Origin: Phormidium willei BDU 130791
GTDB lineage: Bacteria > Cyanobacteriota > Cyanobacteriia > Cyanobacteriales > Geitlerinemataceae
Assembly (NCBI GenBank): GCA_001637315.1
Contig: LSZA01000002.1
Coordinates: forward strand, 34,070-98,069
DNA: 64,000 bases
Reading direction: 5' to 3'
Shown here piece after piece: positions 19,738-28,298 of this stretch; positions within the stretch are counted from its first letter, which is position 1, and each line of letters opens with the position of its first letter. The position numbers and the translations under genes were made by a program. The notes under the pieces were generated by a model. That model made no database searches and had not been told where the DNA came from. It was given only the letters and a program-made list of their open reading frames with translations.

Positions 19738-21723
19738 TTAATTCGGAGGTGGATGCTTGAGCAATGGAGAATCGATTAAAACTCGATATAATTTGAGTAG
19801 AATTGGAATTGAGGTAAACATATCATGAATATCATTGGCAGTCATGGCCTGTACATTTGGATTTTCGAGGCTTAATTGTTCAATCAAGGTTTGATAGTCA
19901 TCAAATAAATGAATTGGGGATGAATCTAACGCATACTTTGAACGTAGTTGAGGTTGAAAATTGTATTCCTCGGCTGAGGTTGGGGAAGAATCCCCGAGAT
20001 CCGGCCGAAGAGGAATCCAGATACTAAATCGAGTTCCACCGCCGGGACGAGAGTCACAGAGGAGTCGCCCATGATGTTTATCAACAACCACCTGACGGCT
20101 GATAGCTAGTCCTAATCCTGTTCCTTTTCCTAAGGCTTTGGTGGTAAAAAAGGGATCATAGATTTGCGATCGCACTTCGTCACGAATTCCTGGTCCATTA
20201 TCAGCAATTTCTACGACAGCCCAACGATTTTCTTGCAGTTGGGTGCGAATCCATAGGGTAGGCTGCTCGATTTGAGTCTCTTCCATAGCGTCAATGGCGT
20301 TGGCTACGGTATTAATAAAGACTTGGTTGAGTTGTCCGGCGTAGCACTCGATATCGGGTAAGTCTTGATAGTCGCGGTGAATCGTGACTTCTGGGCGATC
20401 GCCTTTGGCTTTGATACGATGGTTAAGGATGAGCAGGGTACTATTTAAACCCACGTGGATATTCGCAAGTTGGGGGCGATCGCGGTCAATTCTAGAAAAG
20501 TTTTTCAAGGACAAAACAATTTCCTGAATTCGCTCAATTCCCATTTTCATCGAGGCAATGAGTTGAGGTAAATCTTTTTCTAAGAATTCTAAATCGATGT
20601 CTTCAATCAACTCATCAATCTCAGAGTTAGCCTGAGGATACTGTTGACGATACCGCTCAATCAACTCTAATAAATCTTCTGTATAAGTTTGAGCATGAGT
20701 GAGGTTGCCATTAATGAAATTAACAGGATTGTTAATTTCGTGGGCAATTCCAGCTACCATTTGACCGAGACTGGACATCTTTTCACTCTGAACCAGTTGA
20801 GCTTGAGCCTGTTGTAACTCTTCGAGAGTATCTTGTAACTGTTGTGCCTGTTTTTGGGCACTCAGGGCCGTGTGGCGACTTTCTTGGTAGAGTAAGGCTT
20901 TATCGATAGCGATGGCCGTTTGTACGGCAAACAGCGTTAATAACTTTAGGTGTTCGGCAGTATAGGCAATGCCTTGTTCATGAACAACCACCATCAGGCC
21001 GATGCTGCGGGATTGAACGCTGAGGGGAACGCATAGGAGAGAGGCGATAGACTCGTCGCAGCAGGTGGCGCGGCGATCGCTGGGGAGATTATTAATAATC
21101 TCTCCCTGATCTTGCTCTAAGATACTCCCTAAAATACTCTGATTTAAAGGGAGTGGATCGGGCCAAGGTAAGGGACAGCCGTCTTGAGATAATCGGTGTA
21201 AGACGTCCGGCGAGTCATCTAATAGCCAAATTGCCGAACTGGTGCAGGGTAACGTATTGGAAACTTCTCGCAAAACCAGTTGTGAGAGTTGACTTAAGTC
21301 TAGGCTGGTGGTGACTTGCGTGGAAATCTCATAAAAGAGGTCAATTTCCTGATAGCGTTCTAGCAATTCTCGGGCCAGAGAGGTTTTTTCACTCTGTTGA
21401 CGTGCCAGGCAAGTTATGACTTGATGAATCAGAGTCATCTCTCCATGGCTGTATATCCACCCTAAAGTCTGACCGTTTACGTCAATTGCCTTAGAGATCA
21501 AGGATGAATCTAATTCAGAATCAGATATTTCATTGGGATATTTATTGACATTAAAGCCGAAATGTGATACCGAGCCAGATTGATCTAAGGCTTGAGTCGT
21601 AAAGACCGTTTTTTGTCGGGCATCTTGAATGAAAAACTCGACATTAAGCTGACAACTGAGCTGGTGCAGGGTTGCCTGAATATCAGTTTGACTGAAAAGT
21701 TTTTGCAGCAGCGATCGGCTCAT
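19738..21723 (-). CDS. GAF-domain sensor histidine kinase
   Basis: 661 aa from an ATG at 21723. No membrane segment. A short N-terminal domain precedes a GAF domain at about 130-285 (LREVSNTLPCTSSAIWLLDD; LLCVPLSVQSRSIGLMVVVH). A coiled coil of Q/L residues leads to the HisKA motif MVAGIAHEINNPVNFINGNL, typical of the large cyanobacterial kinase family with a long insertion before the second helix (LEFLEKDLPQLIASMKMG). HATPase boxes are EIADNGPGI, DPFFTTKALGKGTGLGLAI and GGGTRFSIWIP. A 70-residue C-terminal tail follows with no known domain. It is 99 bases upstream of the hybrid kinase gene on the same strand, so a kinase-kinase-regulator operon is plausible. Confidence 0.87.
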   Translation of the reverse strand: MSRSLLQKLFSQTDIQATLHQLSCQLNVEFFIQDARQKTVFTTQALDQSGSVSHFGFNVNKYPNEISDSELDSSLISKAIDVNGQTLGWIYSHGEMTLIHQVITCLARQQSEKTSLARELLERYQEIDLFYEISTQVTTSLDLSQLSQLVLREVSNTLPCTSSAIWLLDDSPDVLHRLSQDGCPLPWPDPLPLNQSILGSILEQDQGEIINNLPSDRRATCCDESIASLLCVPLSVQSRSIGLMVVVHEQGIAYTAEHLKLLTLFAVQTAIAIDKALLYQESRHTALSAQKQAQQLQDTLEELQQAQAQLVQSEKMSSLGQMVAGIAHEINNPVNFINGNLTHAQTYTEDLLELIERYRQQYPQANSEIDELIEDIDLEFLEKDLPQLIASMKMGIERIQEIVLSLKNFSRIDRDRPQLANIHVGLNSTLLILNHRIKAKGDRPEVTIHRDYQDLPDIECYAGQLNQVFINTVANAIDAMEETQIEQPTLWIRTQLQENRWAVVEIADNGPGIRDEVRSQIYDPFFTTKALGKGTGLGLAISRQVVVDKHHGRLLCDSRPGGGTRFSIWIPLRPDLGDSSPTSAEEYNFQPQLRSKYALDSSPIHLFDDYQTLIEQLSLENPNVQAMTANDIHDMFTSIPILLKLYRVLIDSPLLKHPPPN

Positions 21724-21912
21724 AGAACAGGCTTGGCAATGGCGTTAGAACAAGAAGATTAAACTTGATAACAGGTTAAACTATCTGTAACGAAACCTGC
21801 TGTCATTATGATAAACCGGTTTTCGGTTCCTGGGTAGGGATTTAACTGAACTCGATCAAACCTGTAACAAAGTGTGATAGAACTTGACAGGGGTACTACA
21901 AGAGTTGTAACC

Positions 21913-22647
21913 ATGACGCGCGCCGTTGCCCAAAAACACGACATCAATCAAGAGTTTGGACTCATTGCGGATTTTGATGGACCGATCGCCGATGTCTCGG
22001 AACGCTATTATCGGGTCTATCACGAATGTTTGGATCGGATGCAGGGGGATGAGACTTCTGTTGAACGCTTCTCAAAGTCAGAATTTTGGGCTCTCAAACG
22101 CGCTCGGGTTCCTGAACGCACGATTGGGGAACGTTCTGGTTTAACGCCGGAACAGGCCCGCGAGTTTGCGGCCTTGCGCCGTCAGTTGGTGCATAGTCAG
22201 CCCTATTTGAAGTATGACCAACTCATCCCTGGGGCGATCGCGGCGTTAGAACGCGCCCAGGAGGCGGGAATTGAGCTCACCCTGATGACGATGCGACGGG
22301 AACGAGAATTGGCCGAGGCCTTGTCTCGCTTTGATGTGGGGCGATTTTTCCCCAAGGAACGTCGCTATTGTATGGGCGATGATGCGGTCAAAACGGCGGA
22401 TACGAAGGATAAACCCCGGTTGATGGCCCGGGCCATGAAGGAACTTCCCTCCTATCAAACCCTGTGGATGGTGGGTGATACCGAAGCCGATGCGATCTCG
22501 GCGGCCAGCCAGGGAATTGGCTTTATTGGGGTTCTCTCGGGAATCCGCGATCGCCCCTCCCTGGCCGCTCACAATCCCCAGAAGATTGTCAAAACTCTCA
22601 GTGATGCGGTAGATTTCCTCCTCACATCCTCCATGGCCCATCGCTAA
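21913..22647 (+). CDS. HAD-superfamily hydrolase
   Basis: 244 aa from the ATG at 21913; the GTG at 21874 would add 13 residues that overlap promoter-like DNA. HAD motif I is ADFDGPIAD (nucleophile Asp and acid Asp two residues on), motif II is the Thr in LTLMTMRR, and motif IV is WMVGDTEADAISAAS. Motif III Lys probably lies in AVKTADTKDKP. A helical cap between motifs I and II makes this a C1-cap phosphatase such as the phosphoglycolate phosphatase group. Substrate unknown. It is followed by a strong terminator, so it is the last gene of its transcript, probably monocistronic. Confidence 0.85.
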   Translation: MTRAVAQKHDINQEFGLIADFDGPIADVSERYYRVYHECLDRMQGDETSVERFSKSEFWALKRARVPERTIGERSGLTPEQAREFAALRRQLVHSQPYLKYDQLIPGAIAALERAQEAGIELTLMTMRRERELAEALSRFDVGRFFPKERRYCMGDDAVKTADTKDKPRLMARAMKELPSYQTLWMVGDTEADAISAASQGIGFIGVLSGIRDRPSLAAHNPQKIVKTLSDAVDFLLTSSMAHR

Positions 22648-22648
22648 C

Positions 22649-22686
22649 AAAAAGACAAGAGGGGTCGAGGCCCCTCTTGTCTTTTT
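22649..22686. terminator. bidirectional intrinsic terminator
   Basis: AAAAAGACAAGAGGGG (22649-22664) pairs perfectly with CCCCTCTTGTCTTTTT (22671-22686) around a 6-base loop. Runs of A and T on both flanks let it work on both strands, which suits the convergent HAD and CPP1-like genes. Confidence 0.93.
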
Positions 22687-22800
22687 GGTCATACCAACTA
22701 GGACGAACTGAAACCCTTAAAACTTTCTTGTTCGGGGATTTGTTTTTAGATCCTTGTCCATTTTTAAGTGTCTTATTTCCGGGTCCGTCAGGCCGGTCAC

Positions 22801-23400
22801 TTAACGTAAATAGCTCGATGTGAGCCAAAGGACAAAGAACGTCAGCCAAGCGGCGATGATTTCTGAGTCAAGTTGGGAACCGAGGACCGTCGCTAACTGG
22901 CCACCGAGGAGAATACCGACGACAATCGCCACGAGGGTAAACACCACCGCCCGTCCAAACCGCTTTTCCTTGCGATTGAGGAAATATAAACTAGCCCCAG
23001 CACCGAGTGCCAACGTCACCGGGACATAACTAGCACTAATCGCACTGGCCACACTCAAGGCGGCAAAGATACCCGCCGGAAGCAGAACATCTCCTTGGCT
23101 GGGGGTGTCAATGGCCCCTTGTAGCCAATCTGGCATTCGCGTCGAGGGTGGATCGGGGAGGGTTTTCGGTGCTTGAGACACCATGCGTTCAGGAAAGCGG
23201 ATGCCTTCGGGAACTTTAATTTTACCCTCCTGACGTAATCGCAACCGATCCATAAGGACGGCATCGTAAGCCATTTCGATGCGCTCGACCGCCTGGCGAT
23301 CGCCACCCTGATCGATCAACCGGCTACGGGCCGCTTGAATTTCGTCGAACGAAGCGTCTTCAGTGACTCCGAGCTGCTCATAAGGACTCTGGTCGCTCAT
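22801..23400 (-). CDS. CPP1-like (DUF3353) J-like membrane protein
   Basis: 199 aa from the ATG at 23400 (MSDQSPYEQLGVTEDASFDE); a longer frame to 23475 is less likely. The N-terminal 65 residues resemble a degenerate J domain without the HPD motif (YEQLGVTEDASFDEIQAARSR ... VERIEMAYDAVLMDRLRLRQEGKI). A linker with PERMVSQ follows, then three to four hydrophobic helices. This matches the CPP1/DUF3353 family, whose chloroplast member CPP1 stabilises light-dependent protochlorophyllide oxidoreductase. Transfer of that role to the cyanobacterial protein is by family only. The location is probably thylakoid or plasma membrane. Confidence 0.85.
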   Translation of the reverse strand: MSDQSPYEQLGVTEDASFDEIQAARSRLIDQGGDRQAVERIEMAYDAVLMDRLRLRQEGKIKVPEGIRFPERMVSQAPKTLPDPPSTRMPDWLQGAIDTPSQGDVLLPAGIFAALSVASAISASYVPVTLALGAGASLYFLNRKEKRFGRAVVFTLVAIVVGILLGGQLATVLGSQLDSEIIAAWLTFFVLWLTSSYLR

Positions 23401-23739
23401 TGCCCAAATTATTAAAACGTGTCTATCCACTCTATAGCTTAGCTTGAGTCTTGCGGTTTCGACAGACTTCGGCATAAGTTTCTTTGCGCCTTGAGCGGCG
23501 ACTGAGGAATTTGAGGCGAGATGGATTCCCTTAAGTCCCCCATCTGCACTCTCTTGAGCGATTGGCTTCGGGGTGCACGCGATGGCGATCGCCCCAAAAT
23601 TACTCCAGCGTATTGTTGCCCGGGTCAGGGTTTAGTACAATGTACTGAAACTTCCTTTAACCCCTCTTAACCGTCTGTATCAGGATACGGTGTCAGGGGA
23701 TAGGTCTTGATTGTTCATCCCAAAGTACGTTCCTCAGTC
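23401..23739. other. intergenic region with palindrome
   Basis: 339 bases between the divergent CPP1-like gene and the small ribbon-helix-helix gene. It holds the palindrome at 23634-23646 and otherwise no reading frame that I would support. Confidence 0.5.
23634..23646. promoter_or_regulatory. perfect palindrome AGTACAATGTACT, candidate operator
   Basis: A 6+1+6 perfect inverted repeat, extended loosely by GTTT and GAAAC on the outside. It lies 94 bases upstream of the ribbon-helix-helix gene start, so autoregulation by that protein is a reasonable guess. It resembles the cyanobacterial LexA box but has one base fewer between half-sites. Confidence 0.4.
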
Positions 23740-23886
23740 ATGGCTCGAACTAAACCTCCCTCTAATAAAGTCTTAACCATCCGTCTGCCGGTGGGAGAAC
23801 TCGAACGACTCGAGGAGTATTGCTTAAAACGGGGGAAAACGAAAACTGATGTCTTGCGCGAGATGATTCGTAAATTGCGGGTCTAG
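23740..23886 (+). CDS. small ribbon-helix-helix (CopG-like) protein, 48 aa
   Basis: 48 aa from an ATG at 23740 to a TAG at 23884-23886. The sequence reads MARTKPPSNKVLTIRLPVGE, then LERLEEYCLKRGKTKTDVLR, then EMIRKLRV. This is the pattern of a CopG/Arc-type ribbon-helix-helix DNA-binding protein: a basic N-terminal strand (VLTIRLPVGE) followed by two helices separated by a GKTKTD turn. Such proteins dimerise through the strand and bind palindromic operators. No toxin gene follows on this strand, so an antitoxin role is not supported. The next gene is convergent, ending 44 bases away. Confidence 0.8.
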   Translation: MARTKPPSNKVLTIRLPVGELERLEEYCLKRGKTKTDVLREMIRKLRV

Positions 23887-23930
23887 GGGCTTGACAAAAT
23901 GCACAAAATATGCAAAAAGATATAGGCGAG

Positions 23931-25157
23931 TTAATCATCCGGGGGGTCAAGAGCGGCGAGAACCGCTTTCGGATGTAACTTGTCCTTAAACCAGACGATG
24001 GGAACCGAGACATCCTGAAGATTCACCCCAGCCTTAACCAAGTTTAGCCGTTCGGAGACAGCTAACAGAAGCGGGCGATCGCTCCCCTGGCGGACTTGAG
24101 AAAACTTCTTACGGAGATACTCGGGTCGCCAATAGCCGACAATTTCGAGCAGGATTTCCCGGCCATCGGGATGAATCAGTCGGAAATCGGGAACCATGAC
24201 ACTTCCAGGAATGGGGATTAAATCCACCTCCCTCTCCAACAGCCAAGGCGTATCGAGTTTGTCCCAGCGTTCAGCAAAAGATTGCTCCAACATCGAATCA
24301 TAGGCTTTCCCGGCCGGGTAATGACTCACCAGTCCGCAATCAGAATCGAGGCTGAACTGACCTTGAACCGTTCGGCCCGCGCGAGGGTCTCGTTGTTGTA
24401 GAGTGGCCTTGAGACTCCAGCGACTGACATGAAGCAAGGCCGGCAGAAGTTTGGCGATGGCCAAGCCGTAGCGGGTACTGGGTTTAAATAAGCTAGTGGG
24501 GCCGTCAATGGTAATCGTAAAGCCACAATCGGCATCCCCTTCAATGTAAAACATCAAACTAAAGAGTTTGAGATAACGAAACAGGAGTTTATATTGGCCG
24601 GGGACATTGCGATGGGCCTGAATCGTGATATCACTGGCTCGGTAGAAGATGCCCTGAACTTGCGATAAATTATAGTGATGTAATAGGGCCTGAGGATCTG
24701 GGGCGTTAAATTCCGTCAGACGGCGGTTTTCCTGTAAATCAGCATAAAGTCCCTCGACTATGGCGGTGATAGACACCTCTCGTTCGAGTTCCTGCGTGAG
24801 TTCCCGGGCCACGATGTCCAGCGTTTTGAGGGTATGGTCCGGTTTAGGGACCCGTTGCGCGGCGGCGGTAAAGACTCGCGATCGCAACTCCATCGGATCT
24901 AAGGGACTGACAATCTCAAACGTACAATAGCGCCCTTTGAGCAGATGAGCCAACCCCCGCCGCAACCGATAATCAGGTCGATCGCCTTCAAACTCCTTCA
25001 AGCGGCGATCGAGATCTCCCTGAGTCTGATCACGAGACGCTTCAAATAGAGTAATCGCCGCCTCAGCTAACCTAACATGAGGTGGATCAAGGGGGAGTCG
25101 TTTGGGAATGATCGTTTCACCCCGGCGGCGATGGCTGAGTAAATCAGTCGGTAACAT
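23931..25157 (-). CDS. DUF790 family nuclease (Bax1-like)
   Basis: 408 aa from the ATG at 25157 (a TTG lies one codon upstream). The N-terminal part (MLPTDLLSHRRRGETIIPKRL) and the C-terminal PD-(D/E)XK-like core (MVPDFRLIHPDGREILLEIVGYW followed by RPEYLRKK) match DUF790. In archaea the homologue Bax1 is a structure-specific endonuclease that works with the XPB helicase in nucleotide excision repair. In bacteria the gene often sits beside an XPB-like helicase; here the neighbours are a ribbon-helix-helix gene and a TPR gene, and no helicase is seen. The putative catalytic residues Asp and Glu of the PDF...EIVG block are present. Confidence 0.82.
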   Translation of the reverse strand: MLPTDLLSHRRRGETIIPKRLPLDPPHVRLAEAAITLFEASRDQTQGDLDRRLKEFEGDRPDYRLRRGLAHLLKGRYCTFEIVSPLDPMELRSRVFTAAAQRVPKPDHTLKTLDIVARELTQELEREVSITAIVEGLYADLQENRRLTEFNAPDPQALLHHYNLSQVQGIFYRASDITIQAHRNVPGQYKLLFRYLKLFSLMFYIEGDADCGFTITIDGPTSLFKPSTRYGLAIAKLLPALLHVSRWSLKATLQQRDPRAGRTVQGQFSLDSDCGLVSHYPAGKAYDSMLEQSFAERWDKLDTPWLLEREVDLIPIPGSVMVPDFRLIHPDGREILLEIVGYWRPEYLRKKFSQVRQGSDRPLLLAVSERLNLVKAGVNLQDVSVPIVWFKDKLHPKAVLAALDPPDD

Positions 25158-25265
25158 CAAGACCCATCCCCAACCAACCAGAACCGACCCGTTTTGGGGT
25201 TGGCCGAGGCTTGAATCTCTTGTCTATGATCAAAGTTGATGCCATCATCGTCTCTTGCATAATCT

Positions 25266-25307
25266 GTCAACACTCAGTTGTCAACACTCAGTTGTCAACA
25301 CTCGGTT
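25266..25307. repeat. three 14-bp direct repeats upstream of TPR gene
   Basis: GTCAACACTCAGTT at 25266-25279 and 25280-25293, and GTCAACACTCGGTT at 25294-25307. The block ends 15 bases before the ATG at 25323, where a -10 region or a regulator site would lie. Confidence 0.9.
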
Positions 25308-25322
25308 TTGGAGTCTTTGTCG

Positions 25323-25952
25323 ATGTCTAATCTGCGATCGCGTGTCTACTCAAACCTTATTCTCTCACCGCTCGTGCTGTTGGCCAACGGATTGTGGCTA
25401 TCCCCACCCCCCACCTTGGCCCAAGACATCCCCCTCGCACAACGGCAACCCCACGAACAGCGACAACAGCAGCGACGCCAACGATTACGAGAGGGAAACG
25501 AACGCCTGGCGAATCAAGACTACGAAGCCGCCGAAGCCATTTTTCGGGAACTCTTGCAAGACTATCCCCAAGATTCTCTACTGCGTTATAAACTCGGAGA
25601 TGTCCTCTCGGCCCAATATCGCTACGAAGAAGCCAGTCAGGCCTATGAAGCGGCCATTCAACTCAATGAAGATCATGCCTTAGCCTATAACGCCTTGGGT
25701 AATTTGCGGGCCAATCAAGGACGACTCAACGAAGCCGTCTCTCTCTATGAACAGGCCTTAGAAATTAACAATACCTATGTCGAGGCGATGCAGAATTTAG
25801 GTCGCGTCTTGGCCCAACTCGAACGATTTGCAGCCGCGTCACAGGTGTTGTCGGACGCCTTAGCGATATGGCTTGAACGGGATGAAATCTGGAAAGCCCT
25901 AGAAGTTGCTAAACTTTTGGAACAGGTCAACGCGCGTCGTGGACTGGTTTAA
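25323..25952 (+). CDS. secreted TPR-repeat protein
   Basis: 209 aa from the ATG at 25323; the TTG at 25278 falls inside the 14-bp repeats and is rejected. A signal peptide is visible (SNLILSPLVLLANGLWL, cleavage probably after TLAQ or nearby). A Q/R-rich stretch follows and then about three to four TPR units (YEAAEAIFRELLQDYPQDSL; YEEASQAYEAAIQLNEDHAL; LNEAVSLYEQALEINNTYVE). It is probably periplasmic or lumenal and a scaffold for protein contacts. The LCP-family gene starts 17 bases after its stop, so the two form an operon and may act together in envelope assembly. Confidence 0.82.
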   Translation: MSNLRSRVYSNLILSPLVLLANGLWLSPPPTLAQDIPLAQRQPHEQRQQQRRQRLREGNERLANQDYEAAEAIFRELLQDYPQDSLLRYKLGDVLSAQYRYEEASQAYEAAIQLNEDHALAYNALGNLRANQGRLNEAVSLYEQALEINNTYVEAMQNLGRVLAQLERFAAASQVLSDALAIWLERDEIWKALEVAKLLEQVNARRGLV

Positions 25953-25969
25953 CTGAGATTGAGTCAACC

Positions 25970-27313
25970 GTGAGAATTCCTCTTGAGCAACCCAGGAATG
26001 GGTCTGGCCTTCTCGGCTGGGGCCTACTAACCGCTGTGGTGATTATGGCCTCGGCCTTGATGGGGGCCATCGCCGCGTTAGTGGTTCCCGCCTCTCCGCT
26101 GGTGCAATCGAGTGGCCGAGACAATCAGCAACAGGGACAGTTTGGCTATGAATTAACACGTCCGGTGAACCTGTTGCTGTTGGGAGTCGATCGCGATCCT
26201 CAATTAGCCGATGACTCCCCTGATTTGTTGGACGGCCGTAGTGATACGATTTTGGCGGTACGGGTCGATACGGCGGGCCAGCGAGTCAATGTTCTCTCAA
26301 TTCCTCGGGATACGGAGGTGGATTTAGGAGAGTTCGGTTGGGGGAAACTCAATGAAGCCAATTATCTCGGTGGGGTGGCGTTGATGCAGGCCACGGTTGA
26401 GACGTTGCTGAATGAGGTTGAGTTTGATCGCTATCTGCGGCTGAATACCCAGGGATTAGTGGAGTTGGTGGATTTAGTGGGGGGAGTCGAGGTGTGGGTT
26501 CCCTATCCCATGGTCTATCGCGATCGCACTCAAGAGTTGACCATTGAACTCGATGCAGGTTGGCAACGGTTGACGGGAGAGATGGCCCAGCAGTTTAGTC
26601 GCTATCGTCAAGGTCCTTATGGGGATATTGGTCGAGTGCAACGACAGCAGATGCTTTTACAGGCGTTGCGCGATCGCCTCACAAGTCCAACGGTCTTTCC
26701 TCGCATTCCGGCGATACTGCGAATTCTGCAAAACCATATTGATACGAATCTCAGTCTTCCCGAAATGTTGGCGTTAGGGAGTTTTGTACTCGAGATTGAT
26801 CGCGAGGCGTTGCGTATGGCCTTGCTTCCTGGAGAGTTTCGGGATGGCCAGGATAGCGGGACGAGTTATTGGAGAGTCGATGAGGCGGCTGGCGATCGCG
26901 TTGTCGAGCAATTTTTCCAATCGTCAGACTCGGATGAGTTTATTGATGATGTTCGCCGGCAAACGGCCTTTGGTCGCCGCAACTCTCCCGATGGCGATGA
27001 CCCCGATGCGAACCATCCCCTTCCTGTCCAACCTCGCATTGCCCTACAAAACGCCACCACTGATCCTGAAGCCGTCCAATGGATGATGGCCTATCTGGAG
27101 GAGTTGGGCTATGACGAGATTTACGTCAGCGACGACTGGGGGACGGTTCATCGCCAAACCCGCATTATTGTCCAGTCGGGTGATTATACAGCGGCGGAAC
27201 GGTTGCGATCGCAGTTGGGGTTCGCTGACCTTGAACCCCTCTCAACAGGGGATATTGCTTCGGATTTGACGATTCGTATTGGTTTGGATGTGGAACGGTT
27301 GTTGCGAGAGTGA
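25970..27313 (+). CDS. LytR-CpsA-Psr (LCP) family protein
   Basis: 447 aa from a GTG at 25970, with no earlier or nearby ATG. One membrane anchor at about 14-42 (LLGWGLLTAVVIMASALMGAIAALVV) precedes the extracytoplasmic LCP domain: NLLLLGVDRD, DGRSDTILAVRVD, VLSIPRDTEVDL, GKLNEANYLGG and the Arg pair in SRYRQGPYGDIGRVQRQQ. A LytR_C-type domain lies at about 350-447. LCP enzymes transfer polyprenyl-phosphate-linked glycopolymers to peptidoglycan or other acceptors; catalytic Arg and Asp are present. It sits between a secreted TPR protein and an HTH/TM protein, suggesting a small envelope-polymer locus. Confidence 0.9.
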   Translation: MRIPLEQPRNGSGLLGWGLLTAVVIMASALMGAIAALVVPASPLVQSSGRDNQQQGQFGYELTRPVNLLLLGVDRDPQLADDSPDLLDGRSDTILAVRVDTAGQRVNVLSIPRDTEVDLGEFGWGKLNEANYLGGVALMQATVETLLNEVEFDRYLRLNTQGLVELVDLVGGVEVWVPYPMVYRDRTQELTIELDAGWQRLTGEMAQQFSRYRQGPYGDIGRVQRQQMLLQALRDRLTSPTVFPRIPAILRILQNHIDTNLSLPEMLALGSFVLEIDREALRMALLPGEFRDGQDSGTSYWRVDEAAGDRVVEQFFQSSDSDEFIDDVRRQTAFGRRNSPDGDDPDANHPLPVQPRIALQNATTDPEAVQWMMAYLEELGYDEIYVSDDWGTVHRQTRIIVQSGDYTAAERLRSQLGFADLEPLSTGDIASDLTIRIGLDVERLLRE

Positions 27314-27422
27314 ACCGGGAATCGGCAGGATGTTTGGCATTTGGCCCGGGGCGATCGCGAATCCGGATTAAATCTGGGGTTCCTAGAAAAGATAACTAGG
27401 TTAATTATGGCCCCCTATCGCT

Positions 27423-28298
27423 ATGGATCGTTCTCAAGACCCTTATCCATCCCAGTCTACCCACAGTGGTTCCTCGGGGAATCCGGGAAACCCTGGCGAT
27501 CGCCGCCGGGGAGAGATTGAACAGCAACTGTTGCAATCGAGGACCTATCAAATCGCCTTAAATGGCTTAAAAGAGATGTTTGGCGATGCGGGGTATGCGG
27601 CCCAGATGCTGATGCACGAGGTGACTCGCGAGGCCATTGACCTGGCGCTACAACATCCAGTTCAGATGGGGGATGGATCGATGGCCCCGCCCATTTCTCA
27701 ACCGATTTCTCGGCAGACCTCTCCATCGCCTCGCGATCGCTATCTCTATCGACTCGGCCAATATCTACGGGCGCAACGATGCCGACAACAGATCTCGTTG
27801 GTGCAACTCCATCATCAGACGCGGATTCCCATCAGTCACCTGCACGCCTTGGAATCGGGTCATATTTCCCAGTATCCTCAAAGTCCAACCTATCTCAGAG
27901 GAACGCTGCATCTGTGGGCGACGGCGTTGGGACTCAAGGCCGATGCGATCGTGGCCAAGATACCATCACCACCGCGACCAACGCCCACGCCACCGCCTCT
28001 CCCACCTCGTCCGCCGGTTTTGACGGCACCTCACCCCTCACCGGCAACCTCACCGACGACATTTGTGTATCCCAGGTGGTGGCGATCGCTGGCCTGCGGA
28101 ATGCCTCTACTCGCCACGATCGCCCTGGCTTTAGGGGTAGCCAACCGTCCGACGACGTCACCGCCTACCGATGATGTCCCGGAACCCGATTGGCCCAATC
28201 CTGGAGTTCGAACGCCCCAACGAGCTGATGAAAAGTCACTTGGGAGCGATCGCCCGGAGATCATGGCCCCGGAACCTCTCCTGCAACGGCGTAATTAA
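27423..28298 (+). CDS. HTH-domain membrane protein (RodZ-like architecture)
   Basis: 291 aa from an ATG at 27423. Residues about 30-85 are helical (TYQIALNGLKEMFGDAGYAAQ). A helix-turn-helix of the RodZ/HTH_25 type lies at about 115-175: LGQYLRAQRCRQQISLVQLH, THRIPISHLHALESG-like turn, and SPTYLRGTLHLWATALGL. A Pro-rich linker (PPRPTPTPPPLPPRPP) leads to one membrane helix (LACGMPLLATIALALGVA). This arrangement is that of RodZ, which links MreB to the envelope, but the periplasmic domain here is only about 50 residues and looks disordered. Role inferred only. Its stop overlaps the convergent DUF3611 stop by four bases. Confidence 0.75.
   Translation: MDRSQDPYPSQSTHSGSSGNPGNPGDRRRGEIEQQLLQSRTYQIALNGLKEMFGDAGYAAQMLMHEVTREAIDLALQHPVQMGDGSMAPPISQPISRQTSPSPRDRYLYRLGQYLRAQRCRQQISLVQLHHQTRIPISHLHALESGHISQYPQSPTYLRGTLHLWATALGLKADAIVAKIPSPPRPTPTPPPLPPRPPVLTAPHPSPATSPTTFVYPRWWRSLACGMPLLATIALALGVANRPTTSPPTDDVPEPDWPNPGVRTPQRADEKSLGSDRPEIMAPEPLLQRRN

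Noticed and set aside
21874..21912. GTG start for the HAD hydrolase and TTGACA at 21884-21889
   Set aside because: The N-terminal 13 residues are not conserved-looking, and no -10 with correct spacing follows the TTGACA, so neither start nor promoter was called.
23634..23646. LexA box
   Set aside because: The half-sites AGTAC and GTACT resemble the cyanobacterial LexA motif, but the spacing is one base short, and the nearest genes are not SOS genes.
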